IMG/VR virus record: IMGVR_UViG_3300044470_000131
Coordinates: 1 to 29,565 of that record
DNA from: a virus
DNA length: 29,565 nucleotides
Reading direction: 5' to 3' (one strand)
Notes under the pieces: generated by a model
Database searches by the model: none
The model's input: only the letters and a program-made list of their open reading frames with translations
Told to the model about the DNA's origin: nothing
Shown here: in pieces, positions 1 through 7,929 of the stretch
Position numbering within the stretch: the stretch's first letter is position 1
How the letters are laid out: the number at the start of each line of letters is the position of its first letter
Made by a program: the position numbers and the translations under genes

Positions 1-267
1 AAACCTGCCTCCCAAGCCCGTGTAATCCGGATCGCTCGAGCCCTGCGTATCGTAGAAGATCAGGTCGCCGTCAAAACCAAGGTAGAGCGAACGCACGATG
101 CGGTTCACATTCTCAGCCAGCACGCCCTGAATGATTACATCATCGTTGACCAGTAAATCGACGAATAGGCCAAAGTTGGTCTCGTAGACGTTGACCGTGC
201 AGAGCTGACCATCAAGCGTCACCTGGAGCGTCTGCGAGGGAACGGGTTGAAGCGGGATGCTCAGCAT
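1..267 (-). CDS. Baseplate plug-like protein (partial, 3' end outside window)
   Basis: The ATG at 267 lies one base after the stop of the Dit-like gene, and the frame stays open to the window edge (89 residues visible). The protein begins MLSIPLQPVPSQTLQVTLDG and continues with FVDLLVND, NRIVRSLYLGFDGDLIFYDTQG and DPDYTGLGGR. This pattern of an N-terminal beta hairpin, a 'NRIV' stretch, 'DTQG' and 'YTGLG' is what I know from small myovirus baseplate plug proteins (the Pam3 gp18 type). It is the expected neighbour of a tape measure and Dit-like protein and would sit in the central baseplate hub. The family assignment comes from remembered sequence pattern, and the C-terminus is missing. Confidence 0.75.
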   Translation of the reverse strand, partial: MLSIPLQPVPSQTLQVTLDGQLCTVNVYETNFGLFVDLLVNDDVIIQGVLAENVNRIVRSLYLGFDGDLIFYDTQGSSDPDYTGLGGRF

Positions 268-268
268 G

Positions 269-946
269 TCACTGCCAGCTTCCCTGTGCGCCAGGAGTGC
301 TCCAACTACCTTGAGCACCAGAAGGTGCCCAACTTCCTTGTGCACCAGGTGTCCAACTGCCTGTGGCACCGCCTGGCGCAGGGGTGTTTGGCTGCACGTT
401 ACCGTCGTTCTTTGTCGCCGCCGCGCTCGGTTGCTTAGTGCTCGAGAACGACTGCTCCGCAGTTATGCGAACTTGGGTGCACCAAACGTCCACTTGGATC
501 AGCCCCACGCCATTAGTTGCGCGACGCTCATAGCTGTAGTGCACCACGTTGACGCTGGTGTAGGTCTCCTCCGGCGTGGTCGCGTCGTACAGGTTCAAGT
601 CGCCTGCAATCGCCGCGATAGAATCTAGCAATGCCTGGCGGTTATCCTCCGTTCCCCCGGACGAGAAGCGCAGCCGGACGTCGTAGGGCTCAATGACCTT
701 GTCATAGGTTTCGAACGCGCCACCTTCAATCGGGTAATTGGACAACGCCCAGTCCTGCTTGTACTCGAACGATACGACGTTGTCTGCTGTGACCACCGGG
801 CTGCCATTCAGATAAAGTCCCCACTGCGCGGTCGCTGGTGCCTGAGAGATCGAGGGATCGTCGGACGTTATGAACGGCGGCGTCTCGTCTGCTGAAAAGC
901 CGTCCAGCAACGCCGGAACGCCGGGGAGGTTGGGAATGTTCGCCAT
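269..946 (-). CDS. Dit-like tail/baseplate protein with GAQGSW-rich C-terminal tail
   Basis: 225 residues; the ATG overlaps the tape-measure stop as TGATG, so translation is probably coupled. The central part (about residues 55-165) contains FEYKQDWALSNYPIEGG, then a 'VIEPYDVRLRF' strand and 'NRQALLDSI'. This resembles the N-terminal domain of Dit-like phage tail proteins that form the ring joining tail tube and baseplate hub. The last 34 residues are low-complexity with four GxxGSW units rich in Trp, Gly, Ser and Pro, unlike the rest. Position directly after the tape measure and before the plug-like gene fits a baseplate role. The exact family is inferred; the structural role is fairly secure. 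Confidence 0.7.
   Translation of the reverse strand: MANIPNLPGVPALLDGFSADETPPFITSDDPSISQAPATAQWGLYLNGSPVVTADNVVSFEYKQDWALSNYPIEGGAFETYDKVIEPYDVRLRFSSGGTEDNRQALLDSIAAIAGDLNLYDATTPEETYTSVNVVHYSYERRATNGVGLIQVDVWCTQVRITAEQSFSSTKQPSAAATKNDGNVQPNTPAPGGATGSWTPGAQGSWAPSGAQGSWSTPGAQGSWQ
272..373 (-). repeat. Degenerate tandem repeat encoding GAQGSW units
   Basis: The 3' end of the Dit-like gene consists of four imperfect units of about 24-27 bases that encode GATGSW/GAQGSW separated by Pro/Ser-rich linkers. On the plus strand each unit carries a 'caccaggtg'-like core. This looks like slippage or recombination expansion at a gene end. Confidence 0.75.
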
Positions 947-3090
947 CAGGAAGCCCCGTTGGGCGCTGACACGCCGAAGCTGTAGCGCTCGATGGCCGGG
1001 CGTATAGACTTGGCGATGTCATCCGCATCAGTTGCCTGTGTGTTCACCACCACCGTTCCAACGGTCGTGGAATGGGAGGCTGTGCTGTTGCTGATGCGCT
1101 GATTGTTGTGGATTGTGCTGGCGACTGCCGCACCGGGCGCGCCAACAGGGGAAGGAATTTTAATTGCCGCACCGGGCGCGCCAACAGGGGAAGGAATTTT
1201 AATTGCCGCACCGGGCGCGCCAACAGGGGGATGAACTTTAGTGGATGGCACGTTTGTGAGTGCGCTCAAAACAACGCTTGGTGGCGTTTGATTTTTGGCG
1301 CCCTTCTCATGCTTTGAGAAGGCAGAGATCACCTTGGCCAGCACAACGTTGTCGTTTAGATCTAGCGGCTGGTTCGGCCCATAACCGGTCGTGCGTGAAA
1401 CGTCCGCAGCATAGGCTTGCGGGTTGTCCCCTGGCCCAGAAGCGTACCGGGCAACAAGCTCATTGATGGTATTCAGGCCATGAACCCTTTGCTTGTAGCG
1501 AAGGTCTGCCGCCAAGGCCCGGATGCCTTCATCCATCGATGAGAAAGTTCGGTAACCAGTTGAAGCCCCAACCGCGCGCAGGTTCCCGAGATTGTTGTCA
1601 CTCGGGTGCGCGGAAACACCGCCAGCAACAGGTGCGAGTGGTGAGGCCACTTCACCCGCATCGCCTTCTTTCCCCCAAGATGCGCCACCGGGAGTGAACG
1701 TGGGGGTTATCACAAACAGGTCGTGGCCGAAGACCGCGTTCCACACACTATTAACGCGGTTCTCGAAGAAATCCACGGTAGCCTTAAAAGCTGCCTTGAT
1801 GCCATCCCAAAGCATCTGCAAGGTGTTGAGCGTTGCTGTGACGAAGTGTGGCAGAAGATCGCCGCAACTTTTCCACAGCACAGCCCATGCCTGCTTGATC
1901 ATCGGGCCATTCAATGTAATGACACCGAGAATCAATGACATTGTGGCCGCAACAATCTGGCCAAGGTCTTTGATCACCTGAAAAGCACTACTGAACCACT
2001 TGCCGAAGTCGCTGCCGAACTTGCCGAAGGTGCTTGTGATGTACTGGTAGAAGCCCCCGAACATAGACTTGCCACCTTCGGTCCAGGTCTTCCAATCGTC
2101 GTACATCAAATAACCGATAGCGATAACCGCGCCGATGGCTGCAACGATCAACAAGATGGGTAGTGTCACGCCCAAAGCCGCAAGCCCGGCAGCAATCAGC
2201 CAACCTGTCAAAACAGCCACTGCTGCCGCCAATCCAAGAAAGATCGCCTTGGCAAGTGCGGGGTGCGCTTGAAGGTATGATACGAATTGTGTCAACGCGC
2301 CCAGCACAGCTAGGATCGCGGGCGCAGCGACTGTCAGCATCTGCATGCCGAGCGCTGAAGATTGCAGCTTGAGGTTGTTCCACGCCATCTGGAGCGGGAG
2401 CGTAGCCTTGGCGCTGGCGGCAGATGCATCGGCATAAGCCTTGAGCTGGGCGATCAGCGCTTGGGTGGCGGCCCTGCCCTGGATCTGGACGTTGATGGTT
2501 CCCGGATCATTCCCCAACATCCCCAGCAGAGTGGCGGCGCGAGCCTTGTCCATACCCTGAACGGCGTCGGACTCCCTCAATAAGATGTCCCCCATCGGTT
2601 TCATCTTGCCGGAGGTGTCTACCAGGTCCAGCATCCCCATGTTGAGCGCACGGAGCACTGGGTAGAGACTGGTCTCCCCGGTAAGTGCCATCATCTCGAC
2701 CTGCCGGGTGAAGCCCTGCCACGAGGCTGTGGCCGCATCGCCCGAGCCACCGAGCATCTCCACCGCGCCGCGCCAGGCGCTCAGCGTTTGTACTGTCTGA
2801 TCAAGCGTCAGCGACAGCCGCGCCAGGCCAGCGTTGGTGGCGACGGTGTCCTGGATGAACTCCTTGATGCCCTTGCCGGCGGTGAACGCGGCAAACAGCA
2901 TGATGACTTCGCCGCGCAGCTTCGAGATGAACGAAGACGAATTCTTGGAAACCGCCTCGGTCTCTTTGCCGTACTTGGTGGTGCTTTCCTTGGTCTTGTC
3001 GAGGGTCTCGTCAACCTCGGCGGCACCCTTCTTGAAGTCGGCCGGGTCTAAATTTAGCGCGAGGATAAGGCTGTCAATGACGGTGGCCAC
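946..3090 (-). CDS. Tail tape measure protein with embedded lysozyme-like domain
   Basis: 714 residues; the GTG start at 3090 is preceded by GAGGAG at good spacing. The N-terminal 60 residues are charged and helical, then comes a tape-measure-like region. Two or three hydrophobic segments follow at about 250-330 (ALGVTLPILLIVAAIGAVIA is typical), as expected for a protein that inserts into the host inner membrane. At about 498-597 a compact domain starts NNLGNLR and contains FSSMDEGIRALAADL and TINELVARYASGPGDNPQAY. This matches the 'NNPGNIR' family of virion-associated peptidoglycan hydrolases. Residues 622-655 are a 13-residue repeat. The gene follows the tail chaperone and precedes Dit. 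It sets tail length and probably opens peptidoglycan during DNA injection. Confidence 0.9.
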   Translation of the reverse strand: MATVIDSLILALNLDPADFKKGAAEVDETLDKTKESTTKYGKETEAVSKNSSSFISKLRGEVIMLFAAFTAGKGIKEFIQDTVATNAGLARLSLTLDQTVQTLSAWRGAVEMLGGSGDAATASWQGFTRQVEMMALTGETSLYPVLRALNMGMLDLVDTSGKMKPMGDILLRESDAVQGMDKARAATLLGMLGNDPGTINVQIQGRAATQALIAQLKAYADASAASAKATLPLQMAWNNLKLQSSALGMQMLTVAAPAILAVLGALTQFVSYLQAHPALAKAIFLGLAAAVAVLTGWLIAAGLAALGVTLPILLIVAAIGAVIAIGYLMYDDWKTWTEGGKSMFGGFYQYITSTFGKFGSDFGKWFSSAFQVIKDLGQIVAATMSLILGVITLNGPMIKQAWAVLWKSCGDLLPHFVTATLNTLQMLWDGIKAAFKATVDFFENRVNSVWNAVFGHDLFVITPTFTPGGASWGKEGDAGEVASPLAPVAGGVSAHPSDNNLGNLRAVGASTGYRTFSSMDEGIRALAADLRYKQRVHGLNTINELVARYASGPGDNPQAYAADVSRTTGYGPNQPLDLNDNVVLAKVISAFSKHEKGAKNQTPPSVVLSALTNVPSTKVHPPVGAPGAAIKIPSPVGAPGAAIKIPSPVGAPGAAVASTIHNNQRISNSTASHSTTVGTVVVNTQATDADDIAKSIRPAIERYSFGVSAPNGAS
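1126..1229 (-). repeat. 39-bp tandem repeat (2.7 copies) inside tape measure gene
   Basis: Units at 1126-1164, 1165-1203 and a partial third at 1204-1229 are identical over their shared length. They encode the 13-residue peptide PVGAPGAAIKIPS, a flexible Pro/Gly/Ala linker downstream of the lysozyme-like domain. Perfect identity implies recent expansion. The unit length is a multiple of three, so the frame is kept. Confidence 0.95.
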
Positions 3091-3094
3091 GGTG

Positions 3095-3690
3095 TCAGCT
3101 CCTCTTCGCTAAGATCTTCTGGTTGCGTGTGTCGATCTGAATTATTTCAAGGAGGTCGTAGACGTCCTCAAGGCTGTAGAACTCGTCGCACTCTTTCAGG
3201 GTTGCTTTGCCTGAGGAGACGACGGCTCCGATGCTGGCTGCGACGTTTGGATATTCGACCAGGCCGCTGACAGATTCGCCGCCATCAACTGCATCTGGGA
3301 TCGGATAGCGGCGGGCAAAAAACCCACATGGAGTTGAAGCGTCTCCCAACGCAACTTGAGCAGCGTGGGAACCTCTTCGATGTCGTCCTCGATCAGCGTC
3401 GAGGTCGTCTCGGTGTGCGCCGGGTCGCGGGCGATGCTGATGCAGCTCATCATCTCATCCAGCAGCGGTTCGAAGTCCGCAAACTGGAGCCTGCCGAGCC
3501 CCCCGAAGTTGGTCTGCGCGAGACCGGCCATCCCGTTGTTCACCGGGATGTCCACTCCCGCGTTCTGCAACGCAAAAGCCAAACGAGCGCCCCAACGCTC
3601 CACAGCGCGGGCGCTCATCTCGCGAATCACAAAGACCTTGTCCTTATCGCGACCTTCCGCCGTGATGTGGACGGTTGTTTCCTTCCTCAT
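3095..3690 (-). CDS. Tail assembly chaperone, -1 frameshift product (G-T type)
   Basis: This is the predicted longer product made when ribosomes slip at 3322-3316. It has 125 residues from the upstream frame, then 73 from the -1 frame, 198 in total, instead of 164 for the normal product. After the slip the protein reads ARRYPIPDAVDGGESVSG and ends with FYSLEDVYDLLEIIQIDTRN. I know that last block as the conserved C-terminal part of tail chaperone extensions. The -1 frame has no plausible start or ribosome site of its own in the right place. This is equivalent to lambda gpG/gpGT, used to chaperone the tape measure during tail assembly. The shift is inferred from sequence only. Confidence 0.8.
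3196..3690 (-). CDS. Tail assembly chaperone, unshifted product
   Basis: 164 residues; the ATG at 3690 follows GAGGAGGGAAC, a very strong ribosome site. The protein begins MRKETTVHITAEGRDKDKVF and is a mixed alpha/beta protein without membrane segments. Its place between tail tube and tape measure is the conserved position of the tail assembly chaperone in long-tailed phages. The C-terminal 39 residues after the slippery site become Gln/Ser/Pro-rich (NIQTSQPASEPSSPQ), typical of the short form. The family is assigned from position plus the frameshift architecture, as the protein itself is poorly conserved. Confidence 0.85.
   Translation of the reverse strand: MRKETTVHITAEGRDKDKVFVIREMSARAVERWGARLAFALQNAGVDIPVNNGMAGLAQTNFGGLGRLQFADFEPLLDEMMSCISIARDPAHTETTSTLIEDDIEEVPTLLKLRWETLQLHVGFLPAAIRSQMQLMAANLSAAWSNIQTSQPASEPSSPQAKQP
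3316..3322 (-). promoter_or_regulatory. Programmed -1 frameshift slippery heptamer T TTT TTG
   Basis: On the minus strand the chaperone frame reads GGT TTT TTG (codons 123-125), which is an X XXY YYZ heptamer in exactly the required phase. Slippage leads into the open -1 frame that ends at 3095. A few bases downstream, CGCCGC can pair with GCGGCG about 20 bases later to form a possible stimulatory stem. Confidence 0.85.
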
Positions 3691-3707
3691 GTTCCCTCCT
3701 CAATGTG

Positions 3708-4145
3708 TTACGCAGGCTGTGGCACCACCGACTCCCAGGTGATGATATGTGTACGGGCCTGGATCAGCTTCTTGACCGAAGATAGCGGCTGGTAGGAAGT
3801 CAGGAAGCCGTTGGTCATCACGAACTTCATGCGGATACCAGGCAACCTGATCGTACCGTTGGCGGTATAGGCGTCCAGGTTAGCGATCTGGTTCGCGTAC
3901 CACTGGTCGAACATCGTGTTCGACGAGGAGTTGCCTTGAAGCTTGATGGACCACTTCAATTCCTTGAAGATCATCCCGCCGGACAAGTTGCCGTCCACGC
4001 CCATGATGACTTCTGACGCGTCGATGGCTTCCGAGTCGAAAACGTCGTCGGCCGTGAATTCCTGAATCTGCTGGGGCGTCGGAAACAGCGTCGTCACGCC
4101 AAGCATGATGATGCTGTTCGCCGCAGTGAGTGTACCGAGTGCCAT
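3708..4145 (-). CDS. Tail tube protein (DUF3277-like)
   Basis: 145 residues; the ATG at 4145 is preceded by GAGGATC. The protein begins MALGTLTAANSIIMLGVTTL and has FKELKWSIKLQGNSSSN in the middle and ITWESVVPQPA at the end. Size, beta-rich composition and position immediately downstream of the DUF3383 sheath gene match the inner tail tube of contractile tails of this type. It would polymerise into the tube through which DNA passes. The role is strongly supported by context; the family name is from memory. Confidence 0.8.
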   Translation of the reverse strand: MALGTLTAANSIIMLGVTTLFPTPQQIQEFTADDVFDSEAIDASEVIMGVDGNLSGGMIFKELKWSIKLQGNSSSNTMFDQWYANQIANLDAYTANGTIRLPGIRMKFVMTNGFLTSYQPLSSVKKLIQARTHIITWESVVPQPA

Positions 4146-4157
4146 GGTTTTGATCCT

Positions 4158-6311
4158 CTATTGAATGGCGATGGACGCGAGCGAAATTGACTGAATGGAT
4201 TGACCATCGACATAATACAGCGTGCAGGGGGGCGATCCGCGGTTGGCTCGCACGGTTGCATTGGCCGGCTTGATAAGCAGGTACCATCCCTGCGCCATGA
4301 GGATCGTATCGATGTTGAACCCCGCATCCGCATTGACGATGGCGATCTCGCTCGACGAAAGCGGGACACCTGAGCTGTACATGCCGAAGTTCAGGCCTTG
4401 CTGAATGACGTCCGTCACCGACTGCTCCAGCATTGCGTAACCACGCATGTTGTAGGGGAAGGACTTCACCTGCGTCATGAAGTCGAGGATCGCGAGCTGG
4501 AGAGCGTTGTTGAGCCAGATCTGATTGATGTAGCTGTCCGCCCACTTAAACGGCCCACTGATGGTGCCGCGCTGGTAGTCCACAAAGCGTTGGTTGGCCG
4601 TCGAGTAGGCGCCATAGAAGTTGTAGCCATTGCCGAAGCTGCCCTCAACCTGCGGATTGCCCGCGAGGTTGTGGGCGACGGCGGACGTAGTGACAGCGGG
4701 CGTCAGCCCAGACTGCCCTTTGAACGCGAGGGTCGCCCGCCCGTTGGTCTCGTTAAAGTCGATGCTTGCCACCGCGCCGCAGAAGAACCAAGCGTGGTAG
4801 AGATCGCTCGGCTCATAGATCAGCACCGTACCGGAGCTGTCGTTCTGCTGGAGCAAGTAACCCATGGATGTGGTCGCCGGCAGAGTGGTGGTCGGGCTGG
4901 CGTCGGTGTCCCAGCAAACATAAGCATAACGGTCGGTCTGATCATTCACCCAAGCGGCAAAAAGCTGCTTGTTGGCATTACCCGAACTGTCCGGGTTGAA
5001 CATGGTCATGAACGTGGCCCAGTCCTGCGTGACCCCGACGATGCCATCCATGAAGGCGTAAGGCGATGCCGCACCCGCTCCCTGACTCGTCACCGCGCCC
5101 GTTGCCTGCGAAAGGAACAGGGGGGCAGCCGCGGTGCCGGACGCATACCCGATCGTTGAATTCGCTCCTGTGGTTCCGGACTGGAGGAGGAAAGCCCCAG
5201 AGACGCTGTCATAACTGACCGCCACATCAGCGCCAACAACTGCGATGGTGGGTGTGCTGACCGCCGTATCGCCAATGCTGCAGAGGTACGTTCCGGTGTT
5301 TCCGGTTCCCGTCAGGAACGCGGTGATCGTGTTGTTGGCGGAGACGCCCGTTCCGGTGAACACGTCGCCGATGCCGAAGGACCCTGCTGCAACCACCGTC
5401 ACGTTGAGCGTGCCGCCGTTCGCGGTAATCGGAGTAGCTGGAGCAACGGTCTGGCTGATGCTGACGGCATACTTGCCAGTGCCGCCCGTTCCGGTGATGG
5501 CCGCCGTGATCTCGGTTCCCGACGCGGCGCCACCAGTCAAGGTCTGGCCAACCACGAGCGTGCCTGTGGTGACCGCGCTGACGTTCAAGCAGCCACCGCT
5601 GCCGGTGATCGTGGTGCTGCCAACGATCTGACTGACGGACACCTGATAGGTTCCGTTCCCGCCCAACGGGCTTCCGGTCAATTGACTAACGATAGTCGTG
5701 CCGGGGACAACGCCGATGCCGCTGACCGACTGGCCTGCGGCGAAGGCACCAGTGGTGATGCCCGAGATCGTCAGGGTCGTGTCGTTGATCGAACCTGTTC
5801 CGACGTTTGGGTCGATCCGACCGACTACGACGTTTGCGGCGACCGATCCGGTGGCCGAGGTCGCTGTGTTCAATGCGGCCTCGATCAGGGAGGCAGCAGC
5901 AGATGGGCTGGGCACTGCGCCAAGGTTCACAGGACCGCTCTGCTCCGAACCATCCACCGTGACGGATAACGTGCCGTTGATGGCCTGCAGTTCGGCCAGC
6001 GTGAGGCCAGCAGCACTCCCACCGCGTAGCCACGCGGCAACGGCAGTCGCCGGGTACTGGGCAAACAAGATGAGGCCAGGCTTGACGTTCGAGTTGTCAA
6101 AGCCGTTGAAGTAGATCGCCGCCCCGGCAGCTTCCGCTGAGGACGGTCCAAAGTAGTTCGCAACATCGCTCTTCCCTAGCGAAACGACGGAGCCGATGGG
6201 GACCCGCGCATTCTTGGTTAGGATGAGGCCGACGAGGTCGAGGGCGCCAGGGGCAGTTCCCAAGACACCCGGAATAACTTGAACGAGATCACTTGCCGGA
6301 ATGGTCGTCAT
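4158..6311 (-). CDS. Contractile tail sheath protein (DUF3383-like) with three inserted beta modules
   Basis: 717 residues; ATG at 6311 after AGGAGAAAAAGC. The N-terminus (IPASDLVQVIPGVLGTAPGA), the 'VGLILTKN' strand and the C-terminal half (TQDWATFMTMF, QLFAAWVNDQTDRYAYVCWD, NQIWLNNALQLAILDFM) are typical of DUF3383 sheath proteins. Between residues about 176 and 358 lie three tandem copies of a roughly 60-residue Gly/Thr-rich module with the pattern LTVxxVxxGTxxVGQxLTG...GTxI...LTGTGGTGTYxVSxSQ. They interrupt the DUF3383 strand that resumes at ADVAVSYDSVSGAFLLQSG. The same module is found in the cement and tail-terminator proteins. The sheath encloses the tube and contracts at infection; the modules are probably exposed on the tail surface. 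Confidence 0.88.
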   Translation of the reverse strand: MTTIPASDLVQVIPGVLGTAPGALDLVGLILTKNARVPIGSVVSLGKSDVANYFGPSSAEAAGAAIYFNGFDNSNVKPGLILFAQYPATAVAAWLRGGSAAGLTLAELQAINGTLSVTVDGSEQSGPVNLGAVPSPSAAASLIEAALNTATSATGSVAANVVVGRIDPNVGTGSINDTTLTISGITTGAFAAGQSVSGIGVVPGTTIVSQLTGSPLGGNGTYQVSVSQIVGSTTITGSGGCLNVSAVTTGTLVVGQTLTGGAASGTEITAAITGTGGTGKYAVSISQTVAPATPITANGGTLNVTVVAAGSFGIGDVFTGTGVSANNTITAFLTGTGNTGTYLCSIGDTAVSTPTIAVVGADVAVSYDSVSGAFLLQSGTTGANSTIGYASGTAAAPLFLSQATGAVTSQGAGAASPYAFMDGIVGVTQDWATFMTMFNPDSSGNANKQLFAAWVNDQTDRYAYVCWDTDASPTTTLPATTSMGYLLQQNDSSGTVLIYEPSDLYHAWFFCGAVASIDFNETNGRATLAFKGQSGLTPAVTTSAVAHNLAGNPQVEGSFGNGYNFYGAYSTANQRFVDYQRGTISGPFKWADSYINQIWLNNALQLAILDFMTQVKSFPYNMRGYAMLEQSVTDVIQQGLNFGMYSSGVPLSSSEIAIVNADAGFNIDTILMAQGWYLLIKPANATVRANRGSPPCTLYYVDGQSIQSISLASIAIQ

Positions 6312-6321
6312 GCTTTTTCTC

Positions 6322-7014
6322 CTAGAGGGCCTTGGGCGTGATGATCAGCACGTCGGCAGCCTGCTGCGGAACGTTGCTGATGGTTTGGTTGACTTCGACA
6401 TGGGCTTCAACGATCCACCTATTCTCGAAAGCTTGCTCTGCGTTCAGGAACGGCAATTGTCGAGGATCGTCGGCGTACAAGGGAGATACGTTGGTACCGT
6501 AGAACAGGCGCGTCGCATCGTAGTCGCGGAACGCCATTTGGATTATTTGCGCGTTGACCCAGCTCCCCGGACCGTGAACGTCGAGCTGCAGCGTGAACTC
6601 GGCGGGCATGACCTCCCGCTCAACGCCGCAGGCGAGCGTCTGGCTCGCGAGTGATTGCTTGCCGCTCACCTTGTAGGTGGGGCCGGAGCCGCTCAGGACG
6701 GTTGTTCCGTCCGCGACGCCCACGCCGAACACGGTCGCGCCGACGTTGACGGTCCCGAAGAATAACTGGTTGACCGTCATGGTGCCATTGAAGAGTGCAC
6801 CGGTCAGCTTGCAGTCGAAGAAATCGTTTGTATTCGTCGCCAACCGCTCGGCGCGCATCGGGGTCATGGTGACGAAGTCGGGCATGCTCGGCTCGGGAAC
6901 GCGGTTATCCTGCGCCTGAAGAATCTCTATGCCAGTGGGCAACACGCTGACCAAGAACGTGCGTAGCGCCTTGAGTACATCCTGATCGGTGGGAGTTAAA
7001 AGGAGTTGCGTCAC
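6322..7014 (-). CDS. Tail terminator-like (LIC_12616-type) protein with one inserted beta module
   Basis: 230 residues; the ATG at 7014 overlaps the stop of the preceding gene as ATGA. Residues 1-65 (ALRTFLVSVLPTGIEILQAQ, NRVPEPSMPDFVTMTPM) and 137-230 (FTLQLDVHGPGSW, SPLYADDPRQLPFLNAEQ, RWIVEAHVEVNQ) match what I know of the neck/tail terminator family often labelled LIC_12616 or gp12-like. Residues about 74-130 hold a degenerate copy of the Gly/Thr-rich module, with TVNVGATVFGVGVADGTT, at a point where relatives have only a short loop. It lies just upstream of the sheath gene, as expected for the protein that caps the tail. Confidence 0.75.
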   Translation of the reverse strand: MTQLLLTPTDQDVLKALRTFLVSVLPTGIEILQAQDNRVPEPSMPDFVTMTPMRAERLATNTNDFFDCKLTGALFNGTMTVNQLFFGTVNVGATVFGVGVADGTTVLSGSGPTYKVSGKQSLASQTLACGVEREVMPAEFTLQLDVHGPGSWVNAQIIQMAFRDYDATRLFYGTNVSPLYADDPRQLPFLNAEQAFENRWIVEAHVEVNQTISNVPQQAADVLIITPKAL

Positions 7015-7259
7015 CGACGATGCTTTCCGTTGTCCGGAATGATGACCGGCGGCGGCAACGGCTCAGCTTTCACCTGGCTTCGGTCGAGGAAGCATGCCGC
7101 CCCCTGATCCAGGGGGAGGACGGCCCGCGCGTCGTCAACCTTGCCGGGGCAGAATATGCGCGTCCCATCAGCGAGCGAACCAACGAGGACGAACTGGCGC
7201 GCGTCATCGGCCGATGCGGCGACGGATGCGAGCAAAAACGCCACAAGAATTGCTTTCAT
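7011..7259 (-). CDS. Small protein with Sec-type signal peptide
   Basis: 82 residues, ATG at 7259. It begins MKAILVAFLLASVAASADDA, a clear signal peptide with an AxA-type cleavage site near residues 14-17, followed by about 65 mature residues with two cysteines (CPGKV and CFLDR). It overlaps the tail terminator gene by four bases and so is part of the late operon. No lipobox is seen. Function unknown. A secreted or periplasmic small protein among neck genes is unusual; the two cysteines could form a disulfide in the periplasm. Confidence 0.65.
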   Translation of the reverse strand: MKAILVAFLLASVAASADDARQFVLVGSLADGTRIFCPGKVDDARAVLPLDQGAACFLDRSQVKAEPLPPPVIIPDNGKHRR

Positions 7260-7266
7260 CGAATGG

Positions 7267-7581
7267 TCACCTCAGGACCGCGTTGACTGGTAATCCGGCT
7301 TGCCCCTCGATCCCTTCTCTCTCGTTGCTGTTGACCTGATACGACACGAGGTACTGAACGCCGTCGATGCCGCCAATCAAACTCTGCATGACGATCTTCC
7401 CCGTACTGTCGATGGAAGCGCCACCCAAGATCATCGCCGACGGATCCGGGTCCGTACCACTGAGGACCGAGACCGAAACGGCTGTGACACCGGTTATAGT
7501 CTCATCGGCAGCGAGCAGTTGCGAGAAGTCCATCTCGTAGTTCCGCGTCTCCCACGGCGTCTTGGTCCCGAACTGTTGCAT
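7267..7581 (-). CDS. Small beta-rich structural protein, fibre/tail adaptor-like
   Basis: 104 residues, ATG at 7581. The sequence MQQFGTKTPWETRNYEMDFS, then a 'DETITGVTAVSVSV' strand and YLVSYQVNSNEREGIEGQAG near the end resembles small Ig-fold-like phage proteins that begin with a 'DYxxDWSxxLxxGDTI' pattern. These are often annotated as fibre-tail adaptors or head-tail connectors. Its place between head completion genes and the tail terminator suits a connector or adaptor. Family level only; the exact contact partner cannot be told from sequence. Confidence 0.6.
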   Translation of the reverse strand: MQQFGTKTPWETRNYEMDFSQLLAADETITGVTAVSVSVLSGTDPDPSAMILGGASIDSTGKIVMQSLIGGIDGVQYLVSYQVNSNEREGIEGQAGLPVNAVLR

Positions 7582-7590
7582 GGTTATTCC

Positions 7591-7929
7591 TCATTGCCTT
7601 GGGTTCAACAGGAGGGACGTTGGACGAGGGTTCAGCAAGACCTCGCTGGGGCGAGGGTTCAGCATTATGATGGAAGTGGATAAGCGGAACGGCGACGTTA
7701 TGTAGGCCGTAAAAGCCCCAACTGCGGCAAGAACCTCGACGGAAGAAAATGACCATCTCAGGTCCGGCGCGAGGTCGCCCGCAGCAGCCCCGCTCGAAGT
7801 CGAACTTAAAGCGAAGGCCCTGGCTGGGCTAACGCTTCCAGCGCCGCCTTGTGCTGTTGCTGACTGGAGCGCAAACGTCTCGCTGACCGTCAGATAACCG
7901 ATGGTTGCTGGCGAGAATGCTGAACTCAA
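7591..7929 (-). CDS. Downstream part of a probably frameshifted neck-region gene, LNPRP-repeat C-terminus
   Basis: The frame has only a TTG at 7929 as a start, without a convincing ribosome site, and is in fact open back to a TGA at 7977-7975. Read upstream of the TTG it encodes ATAFAEAISLAL, which continues naturally from the helix-forming end of the upstream ORF (7829-8101). I therefore think the two are one protein joined by a +1 shift. The visible part (112 residues from the TTG) has an Ala/Ser-rich middle and ends with three LNPRP/LNPRQ units. Function unknown. Confidence 0.5.
   Translation of the reverse strand: MSSAFSPATIGYLTVSETFALQSATAQGGAGSVSPARAFALSSTSSGAAAGDLAPDLRWSFSSVEVLAAVGAFTAYITSPFRLSTSIIMLNPRPSEVLLNPRPTSLLLNPRQ

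Noticed and set aside
1126-1229. CRISPR-like repeats
   Set aside because: The units are directly adjacent, without spacers, and in frame in the tape measure gene.
4398-5159. 253-residue plus-strand frame opposite the sheath gene
   Set aside because: His/Arg/Val-rich antisense shadow; the DUF3383 motifs are in the minus frame.
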